Source of the DNA: Lysobacter capsici
GTDB lineage: Bacteria; Pseudomonadota; Gammaproteobacteria; Xanthomonadales; Xanthomonadaceae
Assembly: GCF_014779555.2 (NCBI RefSeq)
Contig: NZ_CP094357.1
Coordinates: forward strand, 248,001 to 312,000
DNA: 64,000 nucleotides
Direction: 5' to 3'
Both the position numbers and the translations under genes were made by a program. This document shows positions 35,146 through 45,300 of the stretch, piece by piece (positions within the stretch are counted from its first letter, which is position 1; each line of letters begins with the position of its first letter). The notes under the pieces were generated by a model. That model ran no database searches and was not told the origin of the DNA. It saw nothing but the letters and a program-made list of their open reading frames with translations.

Positions 35146-37008
35146 TTACCAGACGTAGCCGAACTGGGCCTGCGGCGTGTACTGCAGCTCGTACTGCGCC
35201 GCCCAGCCTTCCCCGAGTTGCGTCGTCGACAGGTGGACCTGACGGATCGGGTGATAGAACAGATACAGCGGACGCATGCCCTGAACCGCGTTGGTTTCGA
35301 TATAGCCTAGCAAGCCCTCCTGGTTCTGGCCGTTGCAGTCGGCGGCGGTCCACAGGAAGTGATCGGCCCGTCCGATCACCACGCAGCGGTACAGTGGCAC
35401 GGCGCCCACCGATGCGGCGCTTTTGATCCGAAAGCGGGTGGCCTCGCCTTCCAATACATAACCGGTGCCGTCGTACTCATGCGGATCGGTGCTGTAGGCG
35501 CGGTCGTTGCCCAGGGCCCAGCGGTACACCTGTTTGGTCGCCAGTGTCGAGACGGTGCCGTTGCCGACTTGATATTGACCGGACTTCGCCAGCAGCACCG
35601 AGGGATCGGTACTGCCGCTGCGGACCGCGTGGACATAGAGCGGTATCGCGCTCGCCGCCGAAACCGCCGACGCCGGCAAGGTTGCCTGGAAGCGATGCGC
35701 CGTGCCCGTCATCGTTCCGCAGACCTGGTTTTCGCTGGAAAGATTCGGCAGATTCGCCGTCACGGTCGTCAGCAGGGTTCCGCCGCGCTCGTAAGACTGA
35801 CCGCCGAATAGCGCGACGGTGACCGGCGTGTTCCAGGCGCGCGCGCAGGCCCAGCCATCGACGATCCACTCGGTCCCCTGCTGGCGGATGTCGTCGACAT
35901 AGCCCATCAGTGGATAGGTCTGGCGCGCGACGAGCTTGAGATTCCTGACGCTCAAGCCCAGATGCGCATACGTGTCCGAACCGGTCGGAACATAGGCTTC
36001 GGGATTGAACACCAGGGTCGAAACGTAATAGTCCTCGGGGCGATAGGACAGCAGCGGCTTGTTGTTGGCGTGCAGGAACTCGTTGGACTTCTTGAGCACT
36101 TCGCGAAAGCCCGCGGCGTTCATGGTCAGCTTGTACGGGTAGTAGTCCGGCGAAGCGCTATGACGCATCGCGGTCGTGGTCTGATCGGACAGATTCAGGG
36201 TGGGGACGTGACCCAGCGGCAGGTTGACGATAAGGCAGCCCGAATCGGGATCGCTCATGACGTTGAATTCGGCTTGGTCGATCCGCGGGTCGAAGGCGGC
36301 GGCGCCGAGGCAGATGGTGCGCTGATGGCCGCTGGTGGCCTCGTTGATAAGCAGATAGCCCAGGACGTTGAGCTGCCCTTTGTTCACCGTGTCGCGGTCG
36401 GCGGTCTTCACCTTGAGATCGAACGACAGCTCGATTTCATCCTGGTAGGAATGGCGAAACGGGTAATGCCATTGGCTGAAGTCGTACTGCAGGACCGAGG
36501 TGGCCTTGCAAAATTCGTTGTGGATCGGGAAATCCGGCGAATGGATGTTGATGCCGATTTCGCCGCCCTTGACCTGGAAGCCGGTGGACCCCGGCCAGGA
36601 CGCGTCGGTGGCGGCTTGGTGCGACGCGTAAGGCGCACCGACTTGCAGGCCGGTCCATGGCGCGAAGTGAGTCGCCGACGACGCGGCATACAGACGCACG
36701 GCTTCGTCGTCGGCCCACAGCACCATGTTCATTTGGTCCTGAGGGATCGAAGCCACTTTTCGGCCGCCGGCCATTTCGTAGTACGACAACTGCCCGCGCA
36801 CCGAAGGGCCGTTGCAGGGGCCGGTCTTGTCGTGCGTGCCGATGTACAGGTTCGAATTGACCGAACTCAGGACGGGTTGCTCGATCAGGCTGGTTTCCCG
36901 GTAGGACAGGCTGCCTCCGACCAATCCATCGCAATAGGCGCTGGAACAGTAGCTCAGGGCGGCGCAGCCGGTGAGCGCGAGAATGGCGTAGTGACTTGTG
37001 CGGATCAT
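35146..37008 (-). CDS. Secreted hypothetical protein with DUF5648-like C-terminal region
   Basis: 620 residues. An N-terminal signal peptide (MIRTSHYAILALTGCAALSY, cleavage near residue 26) indicates export. Residues 27-370 are a Cys- and Tyr-containing, mostly beta domain that I do not recognise. A separate module near 375-460 (VDDIRQQGTEWIVDGWACAR, ALFGGQSYERGGTLLTTVTA) resembles extracellular GW-like or lectin segments. The last 120 residues (VYRWALGNDRAYSTDPHEYD; VPLYRCVVIGRADHFLWTAA) match the DUF5648/lectin-like repeat pattern. The GC content looks lower than in the neighbours. A perfect terminator follows. Binding of surface sugars is a possible role. Confidence 0.75.
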   Translation of the reverse strand: MIRTSHYAILALTGCAALSYCSSAYCDGLVGGSLSYRETSLIEQPVLSSVNSNLYIGTHDKTGPCNGPSVRGQLSYYEMAGGRKVASIPQDQMNMVLWADDEAVRLYAASSATHFAPWTGLQVGAPYASHQAATDASWPGSTGFQVKGGEIGINIHSPDFPIHNEFCKATSVLQYDFSQWHYPFRHSYQDEIELSFDLKVKTADRDTVNKGQLNVLGYLLINEATSGHQRTICLGAAAFDPRIDQAEFNVMSDPDSGCLIVNLPLGHVPTLNLSDQTTTAMRHSASPDYYPYKLTMNAAGFREVLKKSNEFLHANNKPLLSYRPEDYYVSTLVFNPEAYVPTGSDTYAHLGLSVRNLKLVARQTYPLMGYVDDIRQQGTEWIVDGWACARAWNTPVTVALFGGQSYERGGTLLTTVTANLPNLSSENQVCGTMTGTAHRFQATLPASAVSAASAIPLYVHAVRSGSTDPSVLLAKSGQYQVGNGTVSTLATKQVYRWALGNDRAYSTDPHEYDGTGYVLEGEATRFRIKSAASVGAVPLYRCVVIGRADHFLWTAADCNGQNQEGLLGYIETNAVQGMRPLYLFYHPIRQVHLSTTQLGEGWAAQYELQYTPQAQFGYVW

Positions 37009-37420
37009 GGGATTTCCTTATCGCATTGAGATCGACGACGGCGAGGGCCGTATTGTCCCATGGTGCCGCCATGCGGTCCGTGCCGCTGCGACGCGTTCAA
37101 CGGTCATGCGTGTTGAGTCGCGACGGATTTAATGGCGAAAGAGTGCCAACTGCAATCGCTGGAGTTAGGTGCAAGACACGTCGCTCGTGCTCCTCGCCCG
37201 ACGGTATGCAGCCCGCCGCCTTAATCCTGCGGTCATGCCAGGCGATTTCGCCATACGGACCTGTCGTGATCGCGGTTGATGACGATAGTCATGAGGAGAC
37301 GATCCGCGGGTCGGCTAGGATGCTGCTGGACTGTCAGCATATTGCGGCGGACCGGCGAGGCTCGGCGGCCTGCTATCGCCGCCGTTGCGTTCACCGGCTT
37401 TATCTCGGAATCGTATCTGC
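37009..37420. other. 412-bp gap, nothing recognised
   Basis: No coding frame, hairpin or tandem repeat here convinces me. It must hold the promoters of the divergent secreted-protein and flavodoxin-fold reductase genes. Confidence 0.5.
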
Positions 37421-38023
37421 ATGCTCGCATCCCTCATCGTCGCCAACCCAAGCCCCACCAGCCTGAGCCATGCGATGGCGCAGGCGGCGCGGGAGGTGCT
37501 GAGCGAGCATGGCTATCGAATCGCCTTCCACGACCTGTACGCCGAGCAGTTCAATCCGGTGCAACCCACCGGCGAAAGCGGCAATGTCGGTTCGAGCGAT
37601 CCGCTGGTCGAACGGCATTGCCAGGAGCTTGCGCGCGCCGATCTGATCGCGATCTTTCATCCGAACTGGTGGGGCCAGCCGCCGGCGATGCTCAAGGGCT
37701 GGATCGATCGGGTGTTCCGCCTGGATACGGCGTATGCGTATCCGCCCGGCGTGTCCTACGAGGGCGTCCCGGTGGGCTTGCTGAAGGCACGCCATGCGCT
37801 GGTGTTCAATACCTCCAACACGCCGGCCGATCGCGAGATGGCAGCTTTCGGCGATCCGCTCGAAGCGATCTGGGCGCGCTGCGTGTTCGGCCTGTGCGGC
37901 GTGGACAGCGTGATCCGGCGCATGTACGGCCCGGTGTCGGGCAGCGACGCCGCGCAGCGCGCGCAATGGCTGGACGAGGTCGGGTCGCTGGTTGCCGCCG
38001 CGGCGCGTCGTGAGGTGGCGTAA
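37421..38023 (+). CDS. NAD(P)H-dependent oxidoreductase, flavodoxin-like (Flavodoxin_2)
   Basis: 200 residues from the ATG at 37421. The fold starts MLASLIVANPSPTSLSHAMA, in which NPSP-TSLSHA is the phosphate-binding loop for FMN or FAD. It continues AIFHPNWWGQPPAMLKGWID, the flavin and nicotinamide contact motif of the NQO1/MdaB/Kef-ancillary group. Such enzymes reduce quinones by two electrons, avoiding semiquinone radicals. No partner such as a Kef channel lies nearby. The soluble sequence has no signal peptide, so it acts in the cytoplasm. Confidence 0.88.
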   Translation: MLASLIVANPSPTSLSHAMAQAAREVLSEHGYRIAFHDLYAEQFNPVQPTGESGNVGSSDPLVERHCQELARADLIAIFHPNWWGQPPAMLKGWIDRVFRLDTAYAYPPGVSYEGVPVGLLKARHALVFNTSNTPADREMAAFGDPLEAIWARCVFGLCGVDSVIRRMYGPVSGSDAAQRAQWLDEVGSLVAAAARREVA

Positions 38024-38146
38024 CGGCAAGCCGCACTGATCACTGGCGATCGCACGGGCGCGATGCACGGCGTGGTTTCTATCTGCTGCAACGCTGCATC
38101 AATGCGGCGTCGCGCGCCGCATCTGCACCAACCTCGTGGCGATGGC

Positions 38147-39211
38147 TCAGCCGTCGGCTTTGGGATCGCCCGGCTCCGCCAGCACATCGTCCTTGAACAA
38201 GGCCACATGCGGCTTGCCGTCCGCGCCGATCCAGCCGCGGTACATGCCCTCGGTATTGAACGGCAGGGCGAACCGGCCGTCGGCGCCGAGCACGATCGCG
38301 CCGCCGTCGCCGCCGGCTTTCGGGATGTCGCGGTTGATCACGCCTTCGCCGGCTTCGCGCGGGCTCTGGCCGGCGTACTGCATGCGCGCGCAGATCTCGT
38401 GCGCGGCGACCGCGCGGATGTAGAACTCGCCCCAGCCGGTGCCCGACACCGCGCAACGCGCGTTGGCGTAGGTGCCGGCGCCGATGATCGGCGCGTCGCC
38501 GACGCGGCCGTAACGCTTGTTGGTCATGCCGCCGGTCGAGGTGCCCGCGGCGAGGTGGCCCTGCGCGTCGAGCGCGACCGCGCCGACGGTGCCGAAGTGC
38601 TTGGCGGTTTCCAGGTTGGCGTGGGCCTGGCCGGCGGCTTCTTCCTTGAGCGCCTGCTGCAATTGCTGCCAGCGCTTTTCGGTGCGGAAATACGACGGAT
38701 CGACCAGGGTCACGTCGTTGTCCTTGGCGAAGGCTTCCGCGCCGTCGCCGACCATCATCACGTGCTTGGATTTTTCCATCACCGCGCGCGCGAGCAGGAT
38801 CGGGTTCTTGACCCGGTGCACGCCCGCGACCGAACCGGCGCGCAGGCCGGCGCCGTCCATCACCGCCGCGTCGAGTTCGTTTTTGCCGTCGTGGGTGAAC
38901 ACCGCGCCGCGGCCGGCGTTGAACATCGGTGCGTCCTCGAGCACGGTGATCGCGGCGGTGACCGCGTCGATCGCCGGTTTGCCCGCGGCCAGTTGCCGGT
39001 GCCCGGCGCGCAGCGCCTGTTCGAGCGCGGCGCGCGCATCGCGTTCGTCCTGCGCGCTCATGCCGGCGCGGACCACGCCGGCGCCGCCGTGGATCACCAG
39101 CACCGGTTGCGTCGCCGGCGCGGTGGCCGCGGTGGCGGGTTCGGCGGCCTGGGCGACGGCGGCCGAGGCCATCAATGCAACCAGACAGGCATGACGCAAC
39201 GCATAGTTCAT
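38147..39211 (-). CDS. Isoaspartyl peptidase / L-asparaginase, Ntn hydrolase, exported
   Basis: 354 residues. A signal peptide (LVALMASAAVAQA, cleavage about 22/23) precedes the plant-type asparaginase fold: PVLVIHGGAGVVRAG, PMFNAGRGAVFTHDGKNELD. The nucleophile is Thr208 in HFGTVGAVALD, exposed by self-cleavage into alpha and beta subunits; TSTGGMTNKRYGRVGDAPII follows as it should. It hydrolyses isoaspartyl dipeptides such as beta-Asp-Arg, the product of cyanophycinase, and the cyanophycinase gene ends 37 bp upstream. Together they can take cyanophycin to free amino acids. Export to the periplasm is unusual for this family. Confidence 0.93.
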   Translation of the reverse strand: MNYALRHACLVALMASAAVAQAAEPATAATAPATQPVLVIHGGAGVVRAGMSAQDERDARAALEQALRAGHRQLAAGKPAIDAVTAAITVLEDAPMFNAGRGAVFTHDGKNELDAAVMDGAGLRAGSVAGVHRVKNPILLARAVMEKSKHVMMVGDGAEAFAKDNDVTLVDPSYFRTEKRWQQLQQALKEEAAGQAHANLETAKHFGTVGAVALDAQGHLAAGTSTGGMTNKRYGRVGDAPIIGAGTYANARCAVSGTGWGEFYIRAVAAHEICARMQYAGQSPREAGEGVINRDIPKAGGDGGAIVLGADGRFALPFNTEGMYRGWIGADGKPHVALFKDDVLAEPGDPKADG

Positions 39212-39248
39212 TCTCGGCTCCAGCTCGGTGGCGTGCGGTGGGTCGGCA

Positions 39249-40373
39249 TCAGGCCGCGGGTTCGCGGCGGATCAGCTGCCCGGATTCGACATCATAAAGC
39301 TCGCGGAACGCGGGCTGCTCGACCTTGAAATCGCGCAGGCGCAGACGGCTGCCGGTGCCCAGGCCGATCACCGGCACCTCGCGGATGCTCAGCGGCTGGC
39401 CCGGCGCATAAACCTTTGCCGACCGGCGCGGTCGCACCAGCCACACATGCCCGCCGTTGCCGCTGAACACCGTGCCGTGACCGCGCGCGTCGATGCACAG
39501 CGCGGTGTATTCGTCCACGCCCAGGCCGACCAGATCGTCGCGCGCGTGTTCGTTCGACAGGCGCGCGACGAACGCGATCAATCGGCCGAGCCGTTCGCGC
39601 TTGCCGAAATGGCTGTCGGTGATGACTTGCTGCAGGTACGGCATGTGCAGGAAATCGTCGACCAAGGTCAGCTGCGGGCCGGTGGGATCGTGCAGGGCCG
39701 TTTGCGAGACCAGGCTGCCGCCGTCCATCGCGCCGTACGAATAACCGCCGAGGATGGCCAGGCCGGCGCTGGTGCCGCCGATCGGCTTGCCGGCGCGCAC
39801 GTGCGCGTCGAGCGCGCGCGCGAGCGGCGTGCCTTTCCAGAAGCGCACGTAGTTGGACTGATCGCCGCCGGCGATGAAGATGCCGTCGGCTTCGCGCACG
39901 ATCGCCAGCACCCGCGGATCGCTGGCGGCGCGGCGATCGTCGAACACCAGCGTCTGCGCGGCGGTGATGCCGCCGATGTCGTGGAAGAATTCGTTCTGCG
40001 CCTCGACCGAGCCGGACGCGCGCAAAATCACGATGCGGCCGTGGCCGGCGCGCTGGATCATCCATTCGAACGCCTCGCGCGGCCAGTCGCCGCCGCCGAC
40101 CAGCATCATCCCGGCCTGGGTCGACGCCGGCCGCGGCGCGGACAAGTCGCCGATCTGGTAGTAGCGATAGCCTTCGCGCTGCGCGGATGCAGCCGATGGC
40201 GCGGGTGCTGTTTCCCGCGCACACACGGCCGAACCGATGCCGGCGAGCAAGGCGAACAACAACGCCTTCGCCATCGCGCGCTTGAACGCGGCATGCACCC
40301 AGCGCGGCTGCGCCGATCGAGCGATCGACGACGTCGCCATCGACGTCTTGGGTCCTTTCGACGAACTGCGCAT
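39249..40373 (-). CDS. Exported cyanophycinase (peptidase S51)
   Basis: 374 residues from the ATG at 40373 (GAGG 7 nt upstream). Other in-frame starts are at 40442 and 40274; the last would leave a compact signal peptide, MAKALLFALLAGIGSAVCA. After the signal region the S51 fold is clear: MMLVGGGDWPREAFEWMIQR, GIFIAGGDQSNYVRFWKGTP and the nucleophile Ser in KPIGGTSAGLAILGGYSYGA. Cyanophycinases cut multi-L-arginyl-poly-aspartate into beta-Asp-Arg dipeptides. The neighbouring isoaspartyl peptidase would finish the job. The divergent sigma factor gene starts 129 bp away. Confidence 0.88.
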   Translation of the reverse strand: MRSSSKGPKTSMATSSIARSAQPRWVHAAFKRAMAKALLFALLAGIGSAVCARETAPAPSAASAQREGYRYYQIGDLSAPRPASTQAGMMLVGGGDWPREAFEWMIQRAGHGRIVILRASGSVEAQNEFFHDIGGITAAQTLVFDDRRAASDPRVLAIVREADGIFIAGGDQSNYVRFWKGTPLARALDAHVRAGKPIGGTSAGLAILGGYSYGAMDGGSLVSQTALHDPTGPQLTLVDDFLHMPYLQQVITDSHFGKRERLGRLIAFVARLSNEHARDDLVGLGVDEYTALCIDARGHGTVFSGNGGHVWLVRPRRSAKVYAPGQPLSIREVPVIGLGTGSRLRLRDFKVEQPAFRELYDVESGQLIRREPAA

Positions 40374-40502
40374 CGCTCGGCCTCGGCGGGGATCGCTGTT
40401 GATGACGAACCAGGCCGCATCATCCCCCATCGCCTCGCCCACACACCGTCGCGGACGCCACCAGCGTGGTCACGCGGCCGGTCGTCGGCTAATGTCGGCG
40501 CA

Positions 40503-41081
40503 ATGGACACCGCCCTCGACGCCTGGTTCGCCGACGAAATCCTGGTGCATGAAGCCGCGCTGGTGCATTACCTGCGCCGGGTCTGGGCGCATATCGACGA
40601 TGTCCACGACCTGCGCCAGGAGATCTATGTGCGCGTCTACGAAGCCGCCGGCCGGGCGCGCCCACACCAGCCCAAGTCGTTCCTGTTCGCGACCGCGCGT
40701 CATCTGATGACCGACCGGCTGCGCCGCGGCCGGGTGGTGTCGATCGAGCCGGTGGGTGATTTCGAGTCCTTGAACGTCTTGGTAGATGAGGTGACGCCCG
40801 AACGCCGGCTCGGCGCGCGGCAGAACCTCAGACGCCTAGCCGACGCTTTCGACCTGCTGCCCGGCCGTTGCCGGGAAGTCGTCTGGCTGCGCCGGGTCGA
40901 GGAGCTGCCGCAGAAGGAGGTGGCCGCGCGCATGGGCATCACCGAGAAGACCGTGGAAAAACAGGTCGCCAAGGGGATGCGTCTGCTGGCGGAGCACTAC
41001 TACGGCGCAACGCAGTCGCCCGCCGACGATGCGCAGGACGCCGACAGGAATCGCGAACATGGCAGGAAGCAGACAGATTGA
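40503..41081 (+). CDS. FecI-like ECF sigma factor
   Basis: 192 residues. Region 2 is DVHDLRQEIYVRVYEAAGRA (residues 35-54) with FLFATARHLMTDRLRRGRVV; region 4 is PGRCREVVWLRRVEELPQKE with VAARMGITEKTVEKQVAKGM. This is the iron/TonB-receptor signalling class. No classical ribosome site is seen before the ATG, so translation may be weak or leaderless. The FecR gene overlaps its end by 23 nt and the STN receptor follows, completing a cell-surface signalling trio. The promoter region is shared, divergently, with the cyanophycinase. Confidence 0.9.
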   Translation: MDTALDAWFADEILVHEAALVHYLRRVWAHIDDVHDLRQEIYVRVYEAAGRARPHQPKSFLFATARHLMTDRLRRGRVVSIEPVGDFESLNVLVDEVTPERRLGARQNLRRLADAFDLLPGRCREVVWLRRVEELPQKEVAARMGITEKTVEKQVAKGMRLLAEHYYGATQSPADDAQDADRNREHGRKQTD

Positions 41082-42219
41082 ACGCGCCGCCGCCGCCTGG
41101 CTCGCCAGGCGCGACGGCGGCGACTGGTCGCCCGGCGATCAGGCGCAACTCGATGCCTGGCTCGCGCAGTCGACCGCGCACCGGGTCGCGTGGCTGCGGC
41201 TGCAGGCGGCGTGGAATCAGAGCGACCGGCTGAAGGCCTTGGCCGCAGGCGTGGCGCCGGGCGAAGTGCCCGCGCGCGGCGCCTGGTCGGCGTCGCCGTA
41301 CGCGCCGCGCGGTGAGGCACAGGCGAGTGGTCAGGATGATCGAGCCACGGCGGAGCCGCTCGATCCCGAGGAAGACGCGCGCGCGGTCGTCGCACAGGCA
41401 TCGGCTGCGGCGCCCGCGACGGCGGTGACGACCGCGCCGCTGATCGGGCTGACGTTCACACCGCGCGCCACGCCGCGCAGTCCGCGCACCGCGCGTTATG
41501 CCGCGGCGGCCGCGATCGCGCTGGTGGCCATGTCCTTGCTGTGGGGCTGGCAGCGCTACGGCGTGGTCGAGCATCGCTCCTACCGCACCGCGATCGGCGC
41601 GCTCGACACGATCGGGCTCGCCGACGGTTCGCGCGCGACCCTGAGCAGCGACAGCCGCATCGACGTCGCCCTGTCGCGCGCGCAGCGGCATGTCGCGCTG
41701 GAACACGGCGAAGCCTTCTTCGACGTGGCCAAGGACCCAGGCCGGCCGTTCGCGGTCGATGCCGGCGCGCGCCGGGTGATCGCGGTCGGCACGCGCTTCT
41801 CGGTGCGCCGCGACGGCCCCGACCTGCGCGTGGTGGTGACCGAGGGCACGGTGCGGCTCGAATCCGAACCGGTCGACGGCCGCACTCAGCCGACCACGCT
41901 GTTGCCGGCCGGCAGCATCGCCCTGGCCGGCGCCAACGGCGTGCTGGTGCGCAGCGGTTCGATCGAGGACGCCGAACGCTTTGTCGACTGGCGCAACGGC
42001 TATCTGGTGTTCCGCGACACCGCGTTGAGCGCGGCGGTGGCCGAGTTCAACCGCTACAACACCCGTCGCCTGGTGATCGGCGATGCCGCGGTTGGCGAGC
42101 TGCGGGTCGGCGGCAACTTCCGCTGGTCCAATGCCGAGGTGTTCGTCGGCCTGCTCGAGCAGGCCATGCCGGTGCGCGCCGAGCGCCTGCCGGACCGGAT
42201 CGTGCTGCACAGCCGCTGA
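41059..42219 (+). CDS. FecR-family anti-sigma / signal-transducing membrane protein
   Basis: 386 residues from the ATG at 41059 (AGGA at -9), overlapping the sigma gene by 23 nt, which implies coupled translation. The cytoplasmic N-terminus has the DUF4880-type start ERAAAAWLARRDGGDWSPGD. One membrane helix (YAAAAAIALVAMSLLWGW) crosses near residue 160. The periplasmic FecR domain contains LEHGEAFFDVAKDPGRPFAV. A C-terminal STN-like segment (FRDTALSAAVAEFNRYNTRR) contacts the receptor. It should pass the ligand signal from the receptor to the sigma factor. Length and domain order are standard. Confidence 0.92.
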   Translation: MAGSRQIERAAAAWLARRDGGDWSPGDQAQLDAWLAQSTAHRVAWLRLQAAWNQSDRLKALAAGVAPGEVPARGAWSASPYAPRGEAQASGQDDRATAEPLDPEEDARAVVAQASAAAPATAVTTAPLIGLTFTPRATPRSPRTARYAAAAAIALVAMSLLWGWQRYGVVEHRSYRTAIGALDTIGLADGSRATLSSDSRIDVALSRAQRHVALEHGEAFFDVAKDPGRPFAVDAGARRVIAVGTRFSVRRDGPDLRVVVTEGTVRLESEPVDGRTQPTTLLPAGSIALAGANGVLVRSGSIEDAERFVDWRNGYLVFRDTALSAAVAEFNRYNTRRLVIGDAAVGELRVGGNFRWSNAEVFVGLLEQAMPVRAERLPDRIVLHSR

Positions 42220-42342
42220 GGCCGTCCGGCCTCGCATGCGTGGCCCAGGGGCGCCGCGCATCCGCGGCATGCGGGATTTTTCGAATTCGTTCGTCTGATA
42301 ACACAACGGCGCCGCATGCGCGCCGATGGGGAGGGGAACCCG

Positions 42343-45300
42343 ATGGTGCGTCGTCTGCGCGTGTTGCTGTTGAGTCTGGCCTGTACCGCCGCGCTGTCGG
42401 CGCAGGCGCAAGTCGCCGCGGGGGCGGTCGACATTCCGGCCGGCGATCTGGTTTCGGCGCTGGACGCGCTGGCGCGGCAATCGGGGGTGCAGTTCGTCTA
42501 CCGCGCCGATCAGCTCAAGGGTTTGCGCACCTCGGGCGTGCGCGGCGCGATGCCGGCCGCCGATGCGCTCGACCGCTTGCTGCGCGGCAGCGGCTACGTC
42601 GCGCGCCGCGATGCGTCGGGGGCGATGGTGATCGTGCAGGCGCCGAAGCCCGCGCCCGCGCCGCGCACGCCGCCCGCGAGCGGCGGCGCTTCGGCCGAAC
42701 CGGCCTCGGTGACCGAACTGGAAAGCATCCAGGTCACCGGTTCGCGCATTCCGCGCGCGCAGATCGAAGGCCCGGCGCCGATCACGGTGATGACCGCGCA
42801 GGAGATCAAGGCCAACGGCTTCACCAGCGTGCCCGACGTGTTGCGCGCGATGACCCAGAACGGCGGCGAGACCCAGAGCCAGCAATCGGCCAGCGGCGCG
42901 GACTTCTCGCCCGGCGCGCAGCAGGTCGACCTGCGCGGACTCGGCCCCAATCACACCCTGGTGCTGGTCAACGGCCGCCGCATCGCCGACTTTCCGATGC
43001 CGTTCAAGGGCCGCAGCAATTTCACCGACATCTCCAACATCCCGCTGGGCATGGTCGAGCGGATCGAGATCCTGACCGGCAGCGCCTCGGCGATCTACGG
43101 TTCGGACGCGATCTCCGGCGTGGTCAACTTCATCCTCAAGAAGCAGGCCGACGGCACCACCGTGGATTTCCGCATGGGCGACAGCACCCGCGGCGGCGGC
43201 GAGTCGTTCAACCTCAGCGTGTCCAGCGGCTACAGCAACGAGCGTTTCAGCGCGATCTACGGTTTCGAACTGCAGGCGCAGAACCCGTTATGGGCCTACG
43301 AGCGCGCGCGTCAGGATTCGACCAAGGACGCGCCGACGCAATCGACCCGCGCGGCGCGGCGCGCGTTCCTGCGCACCAACTTCGACGACGAATACCTCGA
43401 TCCGGGCGCGGCCTGCGCCGGTCTGGCCCAGCTCAACGGCGGCACCACGTATCGCGCCTCACGACCGGGCTGGGGCGCCGACGGCGAGGACGGCTATTAC
43501 TGCGGCAGCGACGAGTCGATCGGCTACGGCACCATGATCAGCAAGCGCAAGGGCGTCAACGCCTTCGCCTCGCTGGGCTATCGCTTCGACAACGGCAGCG
43601 AGTGGTTCGCCGACGTGCAGATGGGTTACCACGAGCTGTCGATGTTCCGCGACGTGAGCAGCTGGAGTTATCAGGCGCCCGACGGCAACGAGGACGGCTA
43701 TTTCTTCAATCAGGCCACCGATCAGGTCGAGTACTGGCAGCGCCAGTTTTCGCCCGAGGAAATGGGAGGCCTGGACGCCGGCACGATCCGCAACCGGCAG
43801 AAGACCCTGAGCCTGACCACCGGCTTCAAGGGCCGCTGGGGCGAGCACTGGGATTGGGAAGCGGCGTTGAGCCATTCGCAGTACCAGTCCACGATCAGCT
43901 GGCCGCAGATCGTCGCGTCCAAGGCCAACGATCTGTTCCTCGGCCCGCAACTGGGCAGCGACGACGACGGCCTGCCGATCTTCAACGCCGATCCCGAGCG
44001 CCTGTACCGTCCGCTGACCCGCGCCGAGTACGACGCGATCGCCGCGCGCACCGTGTACCAGCCCAAGTCGCGCACCGACACCGCGTCGCTGACCCTGACC
44101 AACACCGAGCTGTTCACGATGCCGGCCGGCGCGGTCGGTTTCGCCGGCACCCTGGAAGTCGGCAACCAGAGCTACAACCTGCGCCCCGATCCGCTGGCGA
44201 CGCAGTACTACTACTACAGCTGGCGCGATTCCGACGGCAAGGGCAGCCGCGACCGCTGGGCCGCGGCCGGCGAACTGCGCCTGCCGCTGCTGGAAAAGCT
44301 CAACCTCAGCGTCGCCGGCCGTTACGACCAATACCGCTACGGCGGCCACGACATCGACAAGTTCACCTACAGCGCCGGCCTGGAATGGCGCCCGGTCGAA
44401 TCGCTGTTGTTGCGCGGCTCCTACGGCACAGCGTTCCGCGCGCCGGACCTGCACTACGTGTTTTCCGGCGAAGGCAATCTGGAATCGTTCGGCGCCGACT
44501 ATTACCGCTGCCGCACCGAGGAGCCCGATTCGGACCTGGGCGATTGCTCGTACTCCGACGAAAACCTGGTGGTGACCCGCCGCGGTAACCGCGAACTCGA
44601 GCCCGAGACCAGCACCGCGTGGACCGCGGGCCTGGTGTGGTCGCCCATGGCGAACCTGGATTTCTCGATCGATTACTTCAACATCGAACTGCGCCAGCAG
44701 GTCCAGGACCTGCGCATCGACGGCATCCTGCAGGGCGAGGCCAATTGCCGATTGGGCCGGCGTCCGGACGGCAGCGCGGTCGACGCGGCCTCGCCGACCT
44801 GCGTCGATGCGCTCGCGCGGGTCGGCCGCAACGGCGACGGCGATCTGTACAGCGTCTACATCAACCCGATCAACATCGCCCGCGAACGCACCAACGGCAT
44901 CGACTTCAACGCGCGTTACCGCCTGGAAACGCGCTTCGGCAGCTTTCGCTTCAACGGCAACTACAGCTGGGTGCGCGAACACGAAAGCCAGCAGTACAGC
45001 GGCGACCCGGTCGAGGACCAGTTCGCGGTCAACAGCGGTTTCGATATTCCGCGCAGCAAGGCCAGCGTCAGCCTGAGCTGGGACAAGGACCGCTGGACTA
45101 CGACCCTGCACGGCGAACGCCTGGGCAAGTTGCCCAATTACGATTCCTACAACCAGTCCTACGATCCCGACGACGGCGGCAGCGCCTGGGTCGGCGCGAC
45201 CTACCGCTACAACGCCTCGGTGCAGTACCGCTTCACCGACCACGCCCAGCTGTCGCTGGCGGTGACCAACCTGTTCGACAAGCTGCCGCCGAAAGACGCG

